A DNA stretch of 46,889 bases from an uncultured Prevotella sp. (lineage in GTDB: Bacteria; Bacteroidota; Bacteroidia; Bacteroidales; Bacteroidaceae). The stretch lies in assembly GCA_900316565.1 (NCBI GenBank), contig ONDK01000013.1, forward strand, positions 1-46,889, read 5' to 3'. The translations under genes were made by a program, and so were the position numbers. The first letter of the stretch is position 1. Every line of letters starts with the position of its first letter. This document shows positions 1 through 8,819 of the stretch, piece after piece. The notes beneath the pieces were generated by a model. The model ran no database searches, had not been told where the DNA came from, and saw only the letters and a list, made by a program, of their open reading frames with translations.

Positions 1-28
1 ATATTTTGCAATTACAAAGGTAACTAAA

Positions 29-60
29 AGGGCTGATACCTCGTGAGAAGTGTCAGCCCT
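29..60 (-). terminator. Candidate terminator after mnmE
   Basis: An inverted repeat with 8-bp arms (AGGGCTGA at 29-36, TCAGCCCT at 53-60) extends two pairs inward if a G-T wobble is allowed. Read on the minus strand the hairpin is followed by TTTT. It lies about 100 nt beyond the mnmE stop codon, so it fits the end of the phosphorylase-mnmE unit. The plus-strand side also has a short T run, so it could serve a gene outside the window. Confidence 0.6.
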
Positions 61-162
61 AATTTTGTACAATCAAAAAAGTTTTAGCGGACAGCAATAG
101 TTTGGTTTAGTTCGCTTTATATATAAAAAGGGATAAACTAAACCTATTTACCCACGCAAAAT

Positions 163-1626
163 CTACTTTCCGATGCAGAAGTTTTTGAATATGAAATTTA
201 ATGTTTCCTGGCTTTCTATCCGGTCCTGGCCTGTGATAGAGGCGAGGTCGTCGATGACGAGCTTTAAGTCCTCTGCCAACAAATCGGCAGGAATGTCAAG
301 ACTGATTTTATCGATTACGGAGGCAAGATGGGAATGAGCCCTCATTAATATTGTGTAATGGCGTGCGTTGGAGATGACGACATCTGACGAGTTTGTCTCA
401 GCAAGGCTCAGACTATTATATACGGTCTGTTCCAACTCTTTGATGCCTTCACCGTTTTTTGCTGATATTTCAACTATAGGTGCAGTGGATAAAGCTGATT
501 TGAGCGAGCCAATTAGCGACACACGCGTCAGGTCTTTGTGGATGTCCGCCTTATTGAGGATAATTATCAGATGTTTATTTTCACATTTATCCTTAATGGC
601 TTTAATGTCCTCTTCCGACGGTTCTTCGTCGATGACCCACAGGACAACAAGCGAGCGGTCTATAGCCGAAAGCGCACGGTCGATGCCTATACGTTCTATG
701 GTGTCGTCGGTTTTCCTCAGTCCGGCAGTGTCTATGAAACGGAACAGAACACCGTTGATGGTCGTGGTGTCCTCTATGATATCCCTCGTAGTGCCATGTA
801 TGCTTGATACAATGGCGCGCTCTTCGTGCAAGAGAGCGTTCAGGAGCGTTGATTTCCCGACATTTGTCTTCCCCACTATTGCCACGGGAATACCATTTTT
901 CATAGCGTTGCCCGTTTTGAAGCTCTCTGCGAGATGAAGGATGTGGCTGTCTATTTCGTGCGCCAAGTTGTTGAGCTCATCGCGGTTTGCGAACTCCAGT
1001 TCCTCATGGTCTGAGAAGTCGAGTTCCAATTCAAGCAACGACGTAAGCTTCAGGAGTTTCTTTCTCAGTTCTCCCAATTTTGAGCTCACATGCCCTTTAA
1101 GCTGGCTGATGGCCATCTGATGCTGTGCCCGGCTTGTAGAGGCTATAAGGTCAGCCACGGCCTCAGCCTGTGTGAGGTCCATCTTTCCGTTGAGATAAGC
1201 TCTCCGCGTATATTCCCCCGGCTCAGCCTGGCGGCTACCGTTGTTTTCCAGAGCCATCAGTATCTGCTGAACGATATATGCAGAGCCATGACAGGATATC
1301 TCCACGCAGTCCTCACCGGTGTAGCTGTGTGGAGCGCGGTAGACGGATACCACGACGTCGTCGATAGTTGTGGGTGTGCCTTCCTTTGAGTCAGAAGAAG
1401 CCTTCCCGTCTCCATTCTCAGAAGACAGGTTATTATTAAAATCTGGGTATGAAATTATCTCCCCATAGTGGAGCGTGTTGGCTTTAGCCTCCGACAGAGG
1501 TCTCCCTGAGGCAGAGTGGAATATCTTGTCGGTGATGGCTATTGCTTTTGGTCCGCTAAGGCGTATGACAGCAATGGCACCGCCCGTAGGCGTTGCCAAT
1601 GCAGAAATAGTGTCTTTGTTTATCAC
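163..1626 (-). CDS. mnmE: tRNA uridine-5-carboxymethylaminomethyl modification GTPase MnmE
   Basis: MnmE works with MnmG to put an aminomethyl or carboxymethylaminomethyl group on U34 of certain tRNAs. The 487-aa product has the folate-binding N-terminal domain, a helical domain and an inserted G domain with the P-loop GKTNVGKS (252-259), DTAG (299-302) and NKAD (358-361). It ends in the family's C-terminal C-[IL]-G-K motif (CIGK). Residues 61-87 form a Ser/Gly/Asp-rich stretch inside the N-terminal domain that most relatives lack, so the protein is slightly longer than the usual 450-460 aa. It starts 10 nt after the stop of the upstream nucleoside phosphorylase, so the two are probably cotranscribed. 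The assignment is secure. Confidence 0.96.
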   Translation of the reverse strand: MINKDTISALATPTGGAIAVIRLSGPKAIAITDKIFHSASGRPLSEAKANTLHYGEIISYPDFNNNLSSENGDGKASSDSKEGTPTTIDDVVVSVYRAPHSYTGEDCVEISCHGSAYIVQQILMALENNGSRQAEPGEYTRRAYLNGKMDLTQAEAVADLIASTSRAQHQMAISQLKGHVSSKLGELRKKLLKLTSLLELELDFSDHEELEFANRDELNNLAHEIDSHILHLAESFKTGNAMKNGIPVAIVGKTNVGKSTLLNALLHEERAIVSSIHGTTRDIIEDTTTINGVLFRFIDTAGLRKTDDTIERIGIDRALSAIDRSLVVLWVIDEEPSEEDIKAIKDKCENKHLIIILNKADIHKDLTRVSLIGSLKSALSTAPIVEISAKNGEGIKELEQTVYNSLSLAETNSSDVVISNARHYTILMRAHSHLASVIDKISLDIPADLLAEDLKLVIDDLASITGQDRIESQETLNFIFKNFCIGK

Positions 1627-1636
1627 GATTTTCTAT

Positions 1637-2509
1637 TTAGATTCTTTCCAGGACCTTTGTTATCAGTCCGTCGATGTCACCCTTATAATCGGTTTCCATC
1701 TTTTTGGCCACTCGGTTTGCGATAACCATACAGCAGGTCATAGCCTTATGGCCCATTAGTGTGGATAAACCGGCCAGTGCCGAAGACTCCATCTCGAAGT
1801 TGGTGACTTTGAGTTCTCCGTATTTGAATTCCTCAATCTTGTGGTTGAGCTCCGGATCCATGAGCGGAAGCCGGAGCTGTCGACCCTGAGGCCCGAAGAA
1901 GCCTCCACATGCCACGGTGATACCGCGTACCATGTCATCGCAAGCTATACGCTCTATGAGTTCTTCGTCGGCCGAGGCGACATACGGGTTCCCCATCTTT
2001 AGATTCCATCCGACGCTCTTTTTGAACGCCGTCTCCAGTTCAAGGTCTGATGCCTCGTCGCGCCCAGCATAGAAGTTGAGCAGTCCGTCGAAGCCGATAC
2101 TCTTCACGCTGGCTATGAATGTGCCCTCGGGAGTGTATGGCTGTAATCCGCCGCAGGTGCCCACGCGAACAAGAGTCAGTGTCTTATGCTCAGGCTTTTC
2201 AGTACGGGTCTCAAAGTCGATGTTTGCCAAGGCATCGAGTTCATTCATCACAATATCTATATTGTCGCAACCGATGCCTGTGCTGAGTGTCGTTATGCGT
2301 TTCCCCTTGTATTGGCCGGTTATGGTGTGAAACTCCCTGTTGCTTATCTCGCATTCCTTAGAGTCGAAATGAGAGGCTACCAGCGACACACGGCCGGGGT
2401 CTCCGACGAGGATAATCTTATCTGCCAGGTTCTCCGGTTTCACGTGAAGATGAAATATGGAGCCATCATTGTTTATGACAAGCTCTGATGGTGGAAATTG
2501 TTTTTTCAT
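1637..2509 (-). CDS. Nucleoside phosphorylase (uridine phosphorylase-like)
   Basis: This 290-aa protein belongs to the PNP/UDP phosphorylase superfamily, which splits nucleosides into base and ribose-1-phosphate for salvage. The phosphate-binding GDPGR loop is near residues 36-40. It is followed by the STGIG segment, the RVGTCGG motif around residue 115 and the NFEMESSAL motif around 237-245, which contacts ribose in the family. The length and motif order suit a uridine phosphorylase, but substrate preference (uridine or a purine nucleoside) cannot be read reliably. It sits directly upstream of mnmE with a 10-nt gap. No clear -7 box was found in the leader. Confidence 0.9.
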   Translation of the reverse strand: MKKQFPPSELVINNDGSIFHLHVKPENLADKIILVGDPGRVSLVASHFDSKECEISNREFHTITGQYKGKRITTLSTGIGCDNIDIVMNELDALANIDFETRTEKPEHKTLTLVRVGTCGGLQPYTPEGTFIASVKSIGFDGLLNFYAGRDEASDLELETAFKKSVGWNLKMGNPYVASADEELIERIACDDMVRGITVACGGFFGPQGRQLRLPLMDPELNHKIEEFKYGELKVTNFEMESSALAGLSTLMGHKAMTCCMVIANRVAKKMETDYKGDIDGLITKVLERI

Positions 2510-2570
2510 AGATGTTTGTATTTATAGGTTATCGCTATAGTTCTTATTTATGTAAACATTAAAGGAGAGT

Positions 2571-2591
2571 AAAAATACGCCGAAGGGCGTA
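2571..2591 (-). terminator. Terminator after the glutamate synthase-like gene
   Basis: On the minus strand a 6-bp stem TACGCC/GGCGTA closes a CTTC loop and runs directly into TTTTT. Flanking GGAGAG and CTCTCC can pair to extend it. It starts 22 nt beyond the stop of the 785-aa oxidoreductase gene. Confidence 0.85.
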
Positions 2592-2612
2592 CTCTCTCTC
2601 CTTTCTGAGTAT

Positions 2613-4970
2613 TTATTCTGCCTTAGAAGACAACTTCGCATCCATAGACGCAGCAGCACGGCGTCCGTCGCCCATGGCAAGGATGACGGTGGCACCGCCA
2701 CGCACGATGTCGCCTCCGGCATAGATGTCGGGTTGCGAACTCTGCATGGTATCATCCACTACGATGGTATTCTTCCTTCCAAGTTCAAGACCTTGTATGG
2801 ACTTTGGAACCAATGGGTTTGGGCTGACACCGATTGCGACTATCACTTGGTCGCACTCAAGAGTCTCTGTCTTTCCAGTTGGCTCCGGACGACGGCGTCC
2901 CGAAGCATCAGGCTCACCCAATTCCATAACATCGAGAACAGCAGCACGTACACGGCCGTTCTCGTCAGCGAGATATTCCTTAGGGTTATGTAGCGTCAGG
3001 AAATGTATTCCTTCTTCCTTAGCATGTTTCACCTCCTCCAGACGCGCCGGCATCTCTTTCTCAGAGCGTCGGTAGACAAGTGTTACGTCTGCACCGAGGC
3101 GCTTTGCCGTACGACAGGAGTCCATAGCAGTGTTACCGCCACCGACCACAACGACTTTCTTTCCAATGTTTATAGGAGTGTCTGTTAATGGGTTTGCGGC
3201 ATCCATAAGGTTCACACGTGTGAGATATTCGTTTGAACTCATCACGTTGATATAATTCTCACCGGGGATATTCATGAAGTTTGGCAGTCCGGCACCGGAG
3301 CCCACGAAAATACCTTTAAATCCCTTCTCCTCAAGTTGTTTGACGGTGATGGTCTTACCTACGATGGTATCTGTAAGGAAGTGTACTCCCATCTTTCTGA
3401 GGTTGTCTATTTCGACATCAACAATTTTGTTCGGCAGACGGAACTCCGGAATACCGTATTTCAGTACGCCTCCTATCTCATGGAGAGCCTCGAAGACGTA
3501 AACCTCATAGCCTTTTTTCACCATGTCGCCGGCGAAGGAAAGACCGGAAGGACCGGAGCCTACCACGGCAACCTTCATTCCATTGCCTGGAGCGATAGGT
3601 GGCAGTTGTGCCTTACCGCTCTCGCGCTCGTAGTCGGCTGCAAACCTCTCCAGATATCCTATGGCAACCGCAGGCTCGTTCATCTTAAGGTGTATGCACT
3701 TGCTCTCACACTGCTTTTCCTGAGGGCACACACGTCCACAGACGGCAGGCAGAGCCGATGTCTGTTTCAGCACCTGTGCTGCTCCAAGGATATTACCCCT
3801 TTCTATATTCTTTATGAAATCAGGGATCTGAATATTTACCGGACAACCCTCAACACATGAAGGTTTTGCGCAGTCGAGACAGCGGTGAGCCTCACGGACA
3901 GCCATTTCCTTTGTCAGTCCCTCGTTGACCTCCTCCGTACGTGTAGTAGCGCGATACACCGGGTCGAGTTCCGGCATCTTCACACGCTCTATCGCCATAC
4001 GCTCCTTAGGCTTCATGGCTTTCCTTAGCTCAACACGCCACGGCGCATTGCGGTCAGTTAACTCGTCATCAGCGGACTCAGAAGCTCCGGAGCTCTGTGG
4101 CTTGACGACGGTCGTATCGTGTTCATCGGGTCTTCCCTCATTAGCCGGGACATGCTCAGCATAATGTTCCATCTCTTCTTTCTCACGGCCCTTGAACGTG
4201 CCCATTCTCTTGAGCATCTCATCCCAGTCGACGAGATCACCGTTGAACTCCGGTCCGTCAATGCATACGAAACGAGTCTTTCCACCTATGGTAAGCCGGC
4301 AAGCGCCGCACATACCAGTGCCATCGACCATGATTGTGTTAAGCGAGACAGTGTTCGGAATATTATATTTCTGTGCAAGAAGCGACGTGAACTTCATCAT
4401 CATTGGAGGACCGATAGCGATGACACGGTCTACTTTCTCACGTTTTATAACTTCTTCCACACCGACGGTAACGACGCCTTTCTCTCCGTAGGAGCCGTCA
4501 TCGGTCATTATTATCACTTCGTCAGAGTTTTCTCTGACATCGTCTTCCATTATGATAAGGTTCTTGGTGCGTCCAGCCAGGACAGACACAACCTTATTAC
4601 CTGCCTTCTTCAATGCTGTAAGAATTGGTAATATGGCAGCAATGCCAATACCGCCGCCAGCGCACACTACCGTTCCAAACTTCTCTATTGGAGATGCATT
4701 TCCCAATGGTCCCACAATGTCCAATACATAATCCCCTTCGTTAAGCTTGCACAACTTAGTGGATGAAAGGCCAACCTCCTGTACGACAAGTGTCAGCGTG
4801 CCCTTTTCCGGGTCGAATTTCGCTATTGTATACGGTACACGTTCACTGTTTTCGTCAACGCGGACAATGATAAACTGTCCTGGCCTGCAGCTACGGGCAA
4901 TCAACGGTGCTTCAACAACTATGCAGAAGACTTTTTCTGAGAATTGGGTTTTCGATAGAATCTTGTTCAT
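2613..4970 (-). CDS. Fused ferredoxin-NADP reductase / NADPH-dependent glutamate synthase-type oxidoreductase (NfnAB/SudAB-like)
   Basis: A 785-aa fusion of two subunits that are separate in many organisms. Residues 1-255 are a PyrK/SudB-like flavoprotein with an FAD region (RVPYTIA), the nucleotide-binding CAGGGIGIA and cysteines at 221, 224 and 236 for a [2Fe-2S] cluster; D216 matches the Asp ligand known in sulfide dehydrogenase-type enzymes. After a charged linker (about 260-320), the GltD-like half has the CLDC..C...CP and CGRVCP..C...C [4Fe-4S] motifs, an FAD-binding GSGPSG and an NADPH-binding GGGNTAMD. It ends with the AGGD...AMGDGRRAA region. No large GltB subunit is adjacent. The role may therefore be glutamate synthesis or NADPH/ferredoxin electron transfer, possibly bifurcating as in Nfn. 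The choice between these is inference. Confidence 0.92.
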   Translation of the reverse strand: MNKILSKTQFSEKVFCIVVEAPLIARSCRPGQFIIVRVDENSERVPYTIAKFDPEKGTLTLVVQEVGLSSTKLCKLNEGDYVLDIVGPLGNASPIEKFGTVVCAGGGIGIAAILPILTALKKAGNKVVSVLAGRTKNLIIMEDDVRENSDEVIIMTDDGSYGEKGVVTVGVEEVIKREKVDRVIAIGPPMMMKFTSLLAQKYNIPNTVSLNTIMVDGTGMCGACRLTIGGKTRFVCIDGPEFNGDLVDWDEMLKRMGTFKGREKEEMEHYAEHVPANEGRPDEHDTTVVKPQSSGASESADDELTDRNAPWRVELRKAMKPKERMAIERVKMPELDPVYRATTRTEEVNEGLTKEMAVREAHRCLDCAKPSCVEGCPVNIQIPDFIKNIERGNILGAAQVLKQTSALPAVCGRVCPQEKQCESKCIHLKMNEPAVAIGYLERFAADYERESGKAQLPPIAPGNGMKVAVVGSGPSGLSFAGDMVKKGYEVYVFEALHEIGGVLKYGIPEFRLPNKIVDVEIDNLRKMGVHFLTDTIVGKTITVKQLEEKGFKGIFVGSGAGLPNFMNIPGENYINVMSSNEYLTRVNLMDAANPLTDTPINIGKKVVVVGGGNTAMDSCRTAKRLGADVTLVYRRSEKEMPARLEEVKHAKEEGIHFLTLHNPKEYLADENGRVRAAVLDVMELGEPDASGRRRPEPTGKTETLECDQVIVAIGVSPNPLVPKSIQGLELGRKNTIVVDDTMQSSQPDIYAGGDIVRGGATVILAMGDGRRAAASMDAKLSSKAE

Positions 4971-4990
4971 AATTTAGGCGTTATTGGTTA

Positions 4991-5026
4991 GAAAAGAGAG
5001 CGCCGTTGCAGTACAACGGCGCGCTC
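4991..5026 (-). terminator. Terminator after serS
   Basis: A GC-rich hairpin pairs 4996-5008 with 5014-5026 around a 5-nt loop, with one mismatch in 13 pairs. On the minus strand it is followed by CTTTTC. It lies 33 nt beyond the serS stop and upstream of the next minus-strand gene. Confidence 0.8.
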
Positions 5027-5058
5027 ATAAGGCATGGGGTGGGGGAGAGAGTTATATA

Positions 5059-6351
5059 TCAATCCATTTTGTCATCAAGCATCTCGAAGCCACAATAAGG
5101 TACCAGCACCTTAGGTACACGAATACCCTCTGGAGTCTGGTTGTTTTCTATTATCGTAGCAACGATTCTCGGAAGGGCCAGGGCTGAGCCGTTAAGGGTA
5201 TGGCAGAGCTCTATCTTCTTAGAGTCTGTACGGCGGAAGCGGCAGTGCAGGCGATTGGCCTGGTAGCTCTCGAAGTTGCTTACCGATGAAACCTCAAGCC
5301 ACCGCTTCTGTGCTGCTGAGTAAGTCTCGAAGTCGACGCAGATAGATGATGTGAAGCTCATATCGCCACCGCAGAGCAGGAGCAGATGATATGGCAGCTC
5401 CAACTTCTTCAGCAGACCCTCCACATGGTCGAGCATCTCATGCCATGAAGCGTAGGAATGCTCCGGCGTGTCCACACGGACAATCTCCACCTTGTCGAAC
5501 TGATGCAGACGGTTCAGTCCGCGTACATCCTTACCATAGCTGCCGGCCTCACGACGGAAGCAAGCGGAATAAGCGCAACACTTCAGAGGCAGGTCCTTCT
5601 CGTCGAGAATCTCATCACGGAAGAGGTTTGTTACCGGCACCTCTGCTGTAGGTATGAGGTAGAGGTCGTCGAGGTTGGCGTGATACATCTGTCCTTCCTT
5701 ATCCGGCAGCTGACCAGTGCCGAGACCGGAAGCCTGGTTCACGACATAAGGCGGCTGTATCTCTGTATATCCGGACTTACGGGCCTCATCGAGGAAGAAG
5801 GCTTCCAGAGCGCGCTGGAAACGAGCCATCTTGCCAATGTAAACAGGGAAGCCGGCACCACTGATTTTCACGCCCAGGTCGAAATCGACGAGGTTGAACT
5901 TCTTCAGCAGATCCCAATGGCAGAGAGCATCGTCGCCAAGGTTTGGCATATTGGAAACATCTTCCTTTATGACGACGTTGCTGGAGGCATCCTTACCCTC
6001 CGGCACCTTGTCGTTAGGGATGTTAGGAATGTCGAGCAGCTCATGGGTCATATCGGCCTGAGCTTTCTCCATAATCTCCGTGAGGGCTTTTCCGTCGGCC
6101 TTAAGCTCAGCGACCTGCTCCTTGATTTTCTCAGCTTCGTCGCGTTTGCCTTGCTTCATCAAACCGCCGATTTGCTTCGAGAGCTTGTTCTGCTCAGCCT
6201 TGTTGCTGTCGAGTTTCTGCTGGGCCTCACGGCGTATCTTGTCGAATTCCAATACCTTCTCAATGGCCTCGCGAGCACCTTCGAAGTGCTTCTTCTCAAG
6301 GCCTTTTATTACCTTTTCAGTGTCTTCACTGATTTGCTTTAGTGTAAGCAT
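5059..6351 (-). CDS. serS: Seryl-tRNA synthetase
   Basis: A 430-aa class II aminoacyl-tRNA synthetase that charges tRNA-Ser. The first 110 residues form the charged helical arm (a long coiled coil rich in K, E and Q) that contacts the tRNA long variable arm. The catalytic domain has the TAEVPVTN serine-binding region, motif 2 (FRREAGSYG...GLNRLHQF) and motif 3 (NGSALALPR), and ends PEGI.VP..L.PY. Length is normal for the family. A good Bacteroidota promoter lies just upstream and a strong terminator downstream, so it is probably monocistronic. Confidence 0.97.
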   Translation of the reverse strand: MLTLKQISEDTEKVIKGLEKKHFEGAREAIEKVLEFDKIRREAQQKLDSNKAEQNKLSKQIGGLMKQGKRDEAEKIKEQVAELKADGKALTEIMEKAQADMTHELLDIPNIPNDKVPEGKDASSNVVIKEDVSNMPNLGDDALCHWDLLKKFNLVDFDLGVKISGAGFPVYIGKMARFQRALEAFFLDEARKSGYTEIQPPYVVNQASGLGTGQLPDKEGQMYHANLDDLYLIPTAEVPVTNLFRDEILDEKDLPLKCCAYSACFRREAGSYGKDVRGLNRLHQFDKVEIVRVDTPEHSYASWHEMLDHVEGLLKKLELPYHLLLLCGGDMSFTSSICVDFETYSAAQKRWLEVSSVSNFESYQANRLHCRFRRTDSKKIELCHTLNGSALALPRIVATIIENNQTPEGIRVPKVLVPYCGFEMLDDKMD

Positions 6352-6385
6352 GACAGATATTCTTTATTTTTTATTATATTATTTG

Positions 6386-6415
6386 CAAATTTACGAAAAA
6401 AAGTTGTAAGTCAAA
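6386..6415 (-). promoter_or_regulatory. Candidate serS promoter
   Basis: On the minus strand TTTG (6415-6412) is followed after 18 nt by TAAATTTG (6393-6386). This matches the Bacteroidota -33/-7 consensus TTTG-N19-TAnnTTTG. It predicts a leader of about 30 nt before the serS start at 6351. Confidence 0.65.
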
Positions 6416-6447
6416 AGATATTGACACCTTTTTGTCTTTCCCGACAG

Positions 6448-7905
6448 TTATTTCTTTTTGCTCGTGGATTTATCAGAAGACTTTTTACCGGACGTTTTCT
6501 TCTCCGACGTTTTCTTCTCAGTTGTTTTCTTTTCTGACGACTTACTGTCCGCCTTCTTTTCCTCCGACGACTTTGAAGAGCCTTTCGAGGCTTCCTCGGC
6601 AAGGCGTATAAGCTTTATAGCCGCAATCTTTCCGGATGCGTTCACCTTTGCCTGAATACTGTATTTAGCCTGGACATTGTTGCCGGTGTTATAGTTTACC
6701 GACAGCCGAGCGGGCATTGTGATGCTGTAAGCCGCAGACCCACCATTGCCAATCTTCGTTACCTTTGCGGCATCAGCGTTGTCGACATGCCAGTTCAGCC
6801 TGTCCGCATTCTTGTATATTATAGCCATGTAGTTGAGGGCTTCGTCTCCTTCTACGGAACTCTTCTCGTTGAAATAGTCCATGTGATCGGTGACGCATCC
6901 CATCACACGGTCATCATTATGCGAGTTGATGGCAACGAGGAACGAGCGTACAGCACTGATAGCTTTCTGCTTGTCCTTATCATCGGCAGGCATGTCCATC
7001 GTGAGCTTCACGGAGTCGACAGCCTCTGTAGCATGTATTCCGTTCTGATGGAGTGAGAGATAGTTGGCGAAGTCATGACTCTGAAGGGCAGCCTTCCAGT
7101 CGAGCTCGTCAATCTTATTGAGGATCTCCTGTTTGTGGGGACTGTTCGGATTTTGATTCAGATACGCTCTCAGCGCATTTGCATCTGATGAATTCTTGAT
7201 GTTCTCCCATGACGGGTCAGAGGCTCTGATGGCATTCAGTAGTGCCTGTACCGAGTCGCGGTGAGCTTCAGGCGCGTTTACATATGTGTTCAGATATGAC
7301 TGGAGTATGCCCGGGTCGCGGCTGTCCATTGCCGTGCGGTACTCTCTTTCCTCGTTGGCCTCGTTAGCATGATTGTAAGCGAAGAGCAGGGTGATGCAGA
7401 TACCCAATGCGATGATAATGGATATCACCAGTGGCCAACGGCTTTTCTTATCCGAAACATTCTTGTCGCCGGAGGCGTTATCGGACTTTGCTTTAGAGCC
7501 CTGCCCTGATAATGGCTTTGCCATCACGTCCTCTGTATACTCCGTTGCTTCTTTTGCTGTCGGGGTGAGCGGAATGGCCTGCACCGCCTGCTCCTCTTCC
7601 TCGTAGACCTGTTCTTCCTCGTCCAGCGTGTCCATGGTGTCAGCCGTCCCAGGGTCTTCAGTACCGTCAGAGACTATCTGTGCGTCAGCATTGCCGTGAA
7701 GCGAAGCGTCTGTTATCTCAGACTTTCCACCGGGTCGTTCTGTCAAGCTGTGGTGGCAGTTGGGGCAGATGCCGTCGCTGATAAAATGTATCTCTCCGCA
7801 ATGTGGGCAACGGACAATCTTTCCTGCTATCTCCACGCCGCAACTTGGGCAGACAGGTGCCTTATCGCTTATTTGATGGCCACATTCTGGGCATTTGATT
7901 ATCAT
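6448..7905 (-). CDS. Zinc-ribbon membrane protein with Lys/Ser-rich tail
   Basis: A 485-aa protein of unknown function. The N-terminus carries two rubredoxin-like zinc ribbons (C5, C8, C19, C22 and C33, C36, C47, C50). An acidic, low-complexity stretch follows (about 60-150), then one membrane helix near residues 157-177 (WPLVISIIIALG...). The C-terminal region of about 250 residues has an alpha-helical part and an NTF2-like part (around 320-440). The last 45 residues are almost only K, S, E and T in degenerate EKKTS-type repeats. With the zinc ribbons in front of the helix, the soluble C-terminal part is probably extracytoplasmic; this is inference. Similar zinc-ribbon plus helix proteins are common in Bacteroidota and mostly uncharacterised. 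Confidence 0.85.
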   Translation of the reverse strand: MIIKCPECGHQISDKAPVCPSCGVEIAGKIVRCPHCGEIHFISDGICPNCHHSLTERPGGKSEITDASLHGNADAQIVSDGTEDPGTADTMDTLDEEEQVYEEEEQAVQAIPLTPTAKEATEYTEDVMAKPLSGQGSKAKSDNASGDKNVSDKKSRWPLVISIIIALGICITLLFAYNHANEANEEREYRTAMDSRDPGILQSYLNTYVNAPEAHRDSVQALLNAIRASDPSWENIKNSSDANALRAYLNQNPNSPHKQEILNKIDELDWKAALQSHDFANYLSLHQNGIHATEAVDSVKLTMDMPADDKDKQKAISAVRSFLVAINSHNDDRVMGCVTDHMDYFNEKSSVEGDEALNYMAIIYKNADRLNWHVDNADAAKVTKIGNGGSAAYSITMPARLSVNYNTGNNVQAKYSIQAKVNASGKIAAIKLIRLAEEASKGSSKSSEEKKADSKSSEKKTTEKKTSEKKTSGKKSSDKSTSKKK

Positions 7906-7980
7906 AATGACTTAATAATTCAGGGTTCGGATATAAAAGTAAATGTTTATGTTCGTTTTCAAGGCTAGAAGCGTGGACCG

Positions 7981-8679
7981 TCATCGTCGGAACCTTATCT
8001 CACGCATGCTGTGCCGTCCCATAAGTCTCGACTTGTCGACATAACCGGTAACACCATTGATTCTGCCTTTGGAGGTGTACTGCCATGCAAAGATGTCGCG
8101 GCCGTCTCTCAACACCGGCTTCTGCGAGTTGTATTTTGCTATAAACAGTTTGTAACCATTAAGTTGGTAGGTGAGATAGTTGTTGTAAAAGCTCTCGTAG
8201 GTATATATGAGCGGTTTTTGATGATATTCTCTCTCTAAGAGTCTCAGAAACTTATGCAGAGAGTCGCAGAGCTCGGCCTTTCCAAGTCCGCCTGTCGTCT
8301 CGATGTCGACCATAGGAATGAGGTCCTGGTCCTGCGGACGGCATTGTGTACGGAAGTTTCTCACCTGTTCTGCCTGCGGACGGTTGGGACGATAGAAATG
8401 ATATGAGCCCACCTTCAGTCCATAGCGGCGTGCGAGTGTGATATTCTCCAGATACCGGCGGTCAATGTTGTCGCCGCCCTCACTGGCTTTGAGGTAAACG
8501 TAGTACATCTTGCTGTTGGCTCCTACGGTCTCCCACCATACGTCTCCCTGGTAGTGGCTCATGTCAAGACCGTGTATGTGATTACACGTGTCCTCGCACT
8601 GTATATAGTACTGCGCGTGAGCACTGATTACTGACAATATAATAGCTGTTATCGAGAAAAATAGTCTTTTAAATTTCAT
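7981..8679 (-). CDS. Secreted GH25 lysozyme-like muramidase
   Basis: A glycoside hydrolase family 25 protein, which cleaves the MurNAc-GlcNAc bond of peptidoglycan. I place the start at 8679, not further upstream, because from there the protein opens with a typical signal peptide (MKFKRLFFSITAIILSVISAHAQ-like, cleavage near residue 23). This gives 232 aa. The GH25 motifs are present: GLDMSHYQG with the first catalytic Asp, KASEG, YHFYRP, the VDIE segment with the catalytic Asp/Glu pair, and the C-terminal FAWQYTSKG. The promoter candidate is unusually close to this start. The role is probably cell-wall turnover or attack on other bacteria. Confidence 0.92.
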   Translation of the reverse strand: MKFKRLFFSITAIILSVISAHAQYYIQCEDTCNHIHGLDMSHYQGDVWWETVGANSKMYYVYLKASEGGDNIDRRYLENITLARRYGLKVGSYHFYRPNRPQAEQVRNFRTQCRPQDQDLIPMVDIETTGGLGKAELCDSLHKFLRLLEREYHQKPLIYTYESFYNNYLTYQLNGYKLFIAKYNSQKPVLRDGRDIFAWQYTSKGRINGVTGYVDKSRLMGRHSMREIRFRR

Positions 8680-8685
8680 AATATG

Positions 8686-8716
8686 CAAAGGTACTGCAAA
8701 TGAGTGGAAAAGCAAA
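8686..8716 (-). promoter_or_regulatory. Candidate promoter of the GH25 gene, very close to its start codon
   Basis: On the minus strand TTTG (8716-8713), 19 nt, then TACCTTTG (8693-8686): an exact match to the Bacteroidota consensus. The ATG ends only 7 nt downstream, so the predicted transcript would begin at or within a few nt of the start codon. Confidence 0.65.
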
Positions 8717-8753
8717 GAAAAAATATCTCTTTTATTCTTTTTAAGGCTTCCGT

Positions 8754-8798
8754 AAAAAAAATTGGGTGGCCATAGTCTTACAATACTTTGGCCACCCA
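8754..8798 (-). terminator. Terminator after serB
   Basis: A perfect 10-bp stem (8763-8772 with 8789-8798, TGGGTGGCCA) with a 16-nt loop is followed on the minus strand by a run of eight T (8761-8754). It lies 22 nt beyond the serB stop. Confidence 0.9.
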
Positions 8799-8819
8799 TA
8801 TGACAGGTAGTAAATAGAA

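Noticed and set aside
8680-8799. Upstream extension of the GH25 protein by 40 residues
   Set aside because: The extension crosses the promoter, opens with sequence from the serB terminator arm, and would bury the signal peptide.
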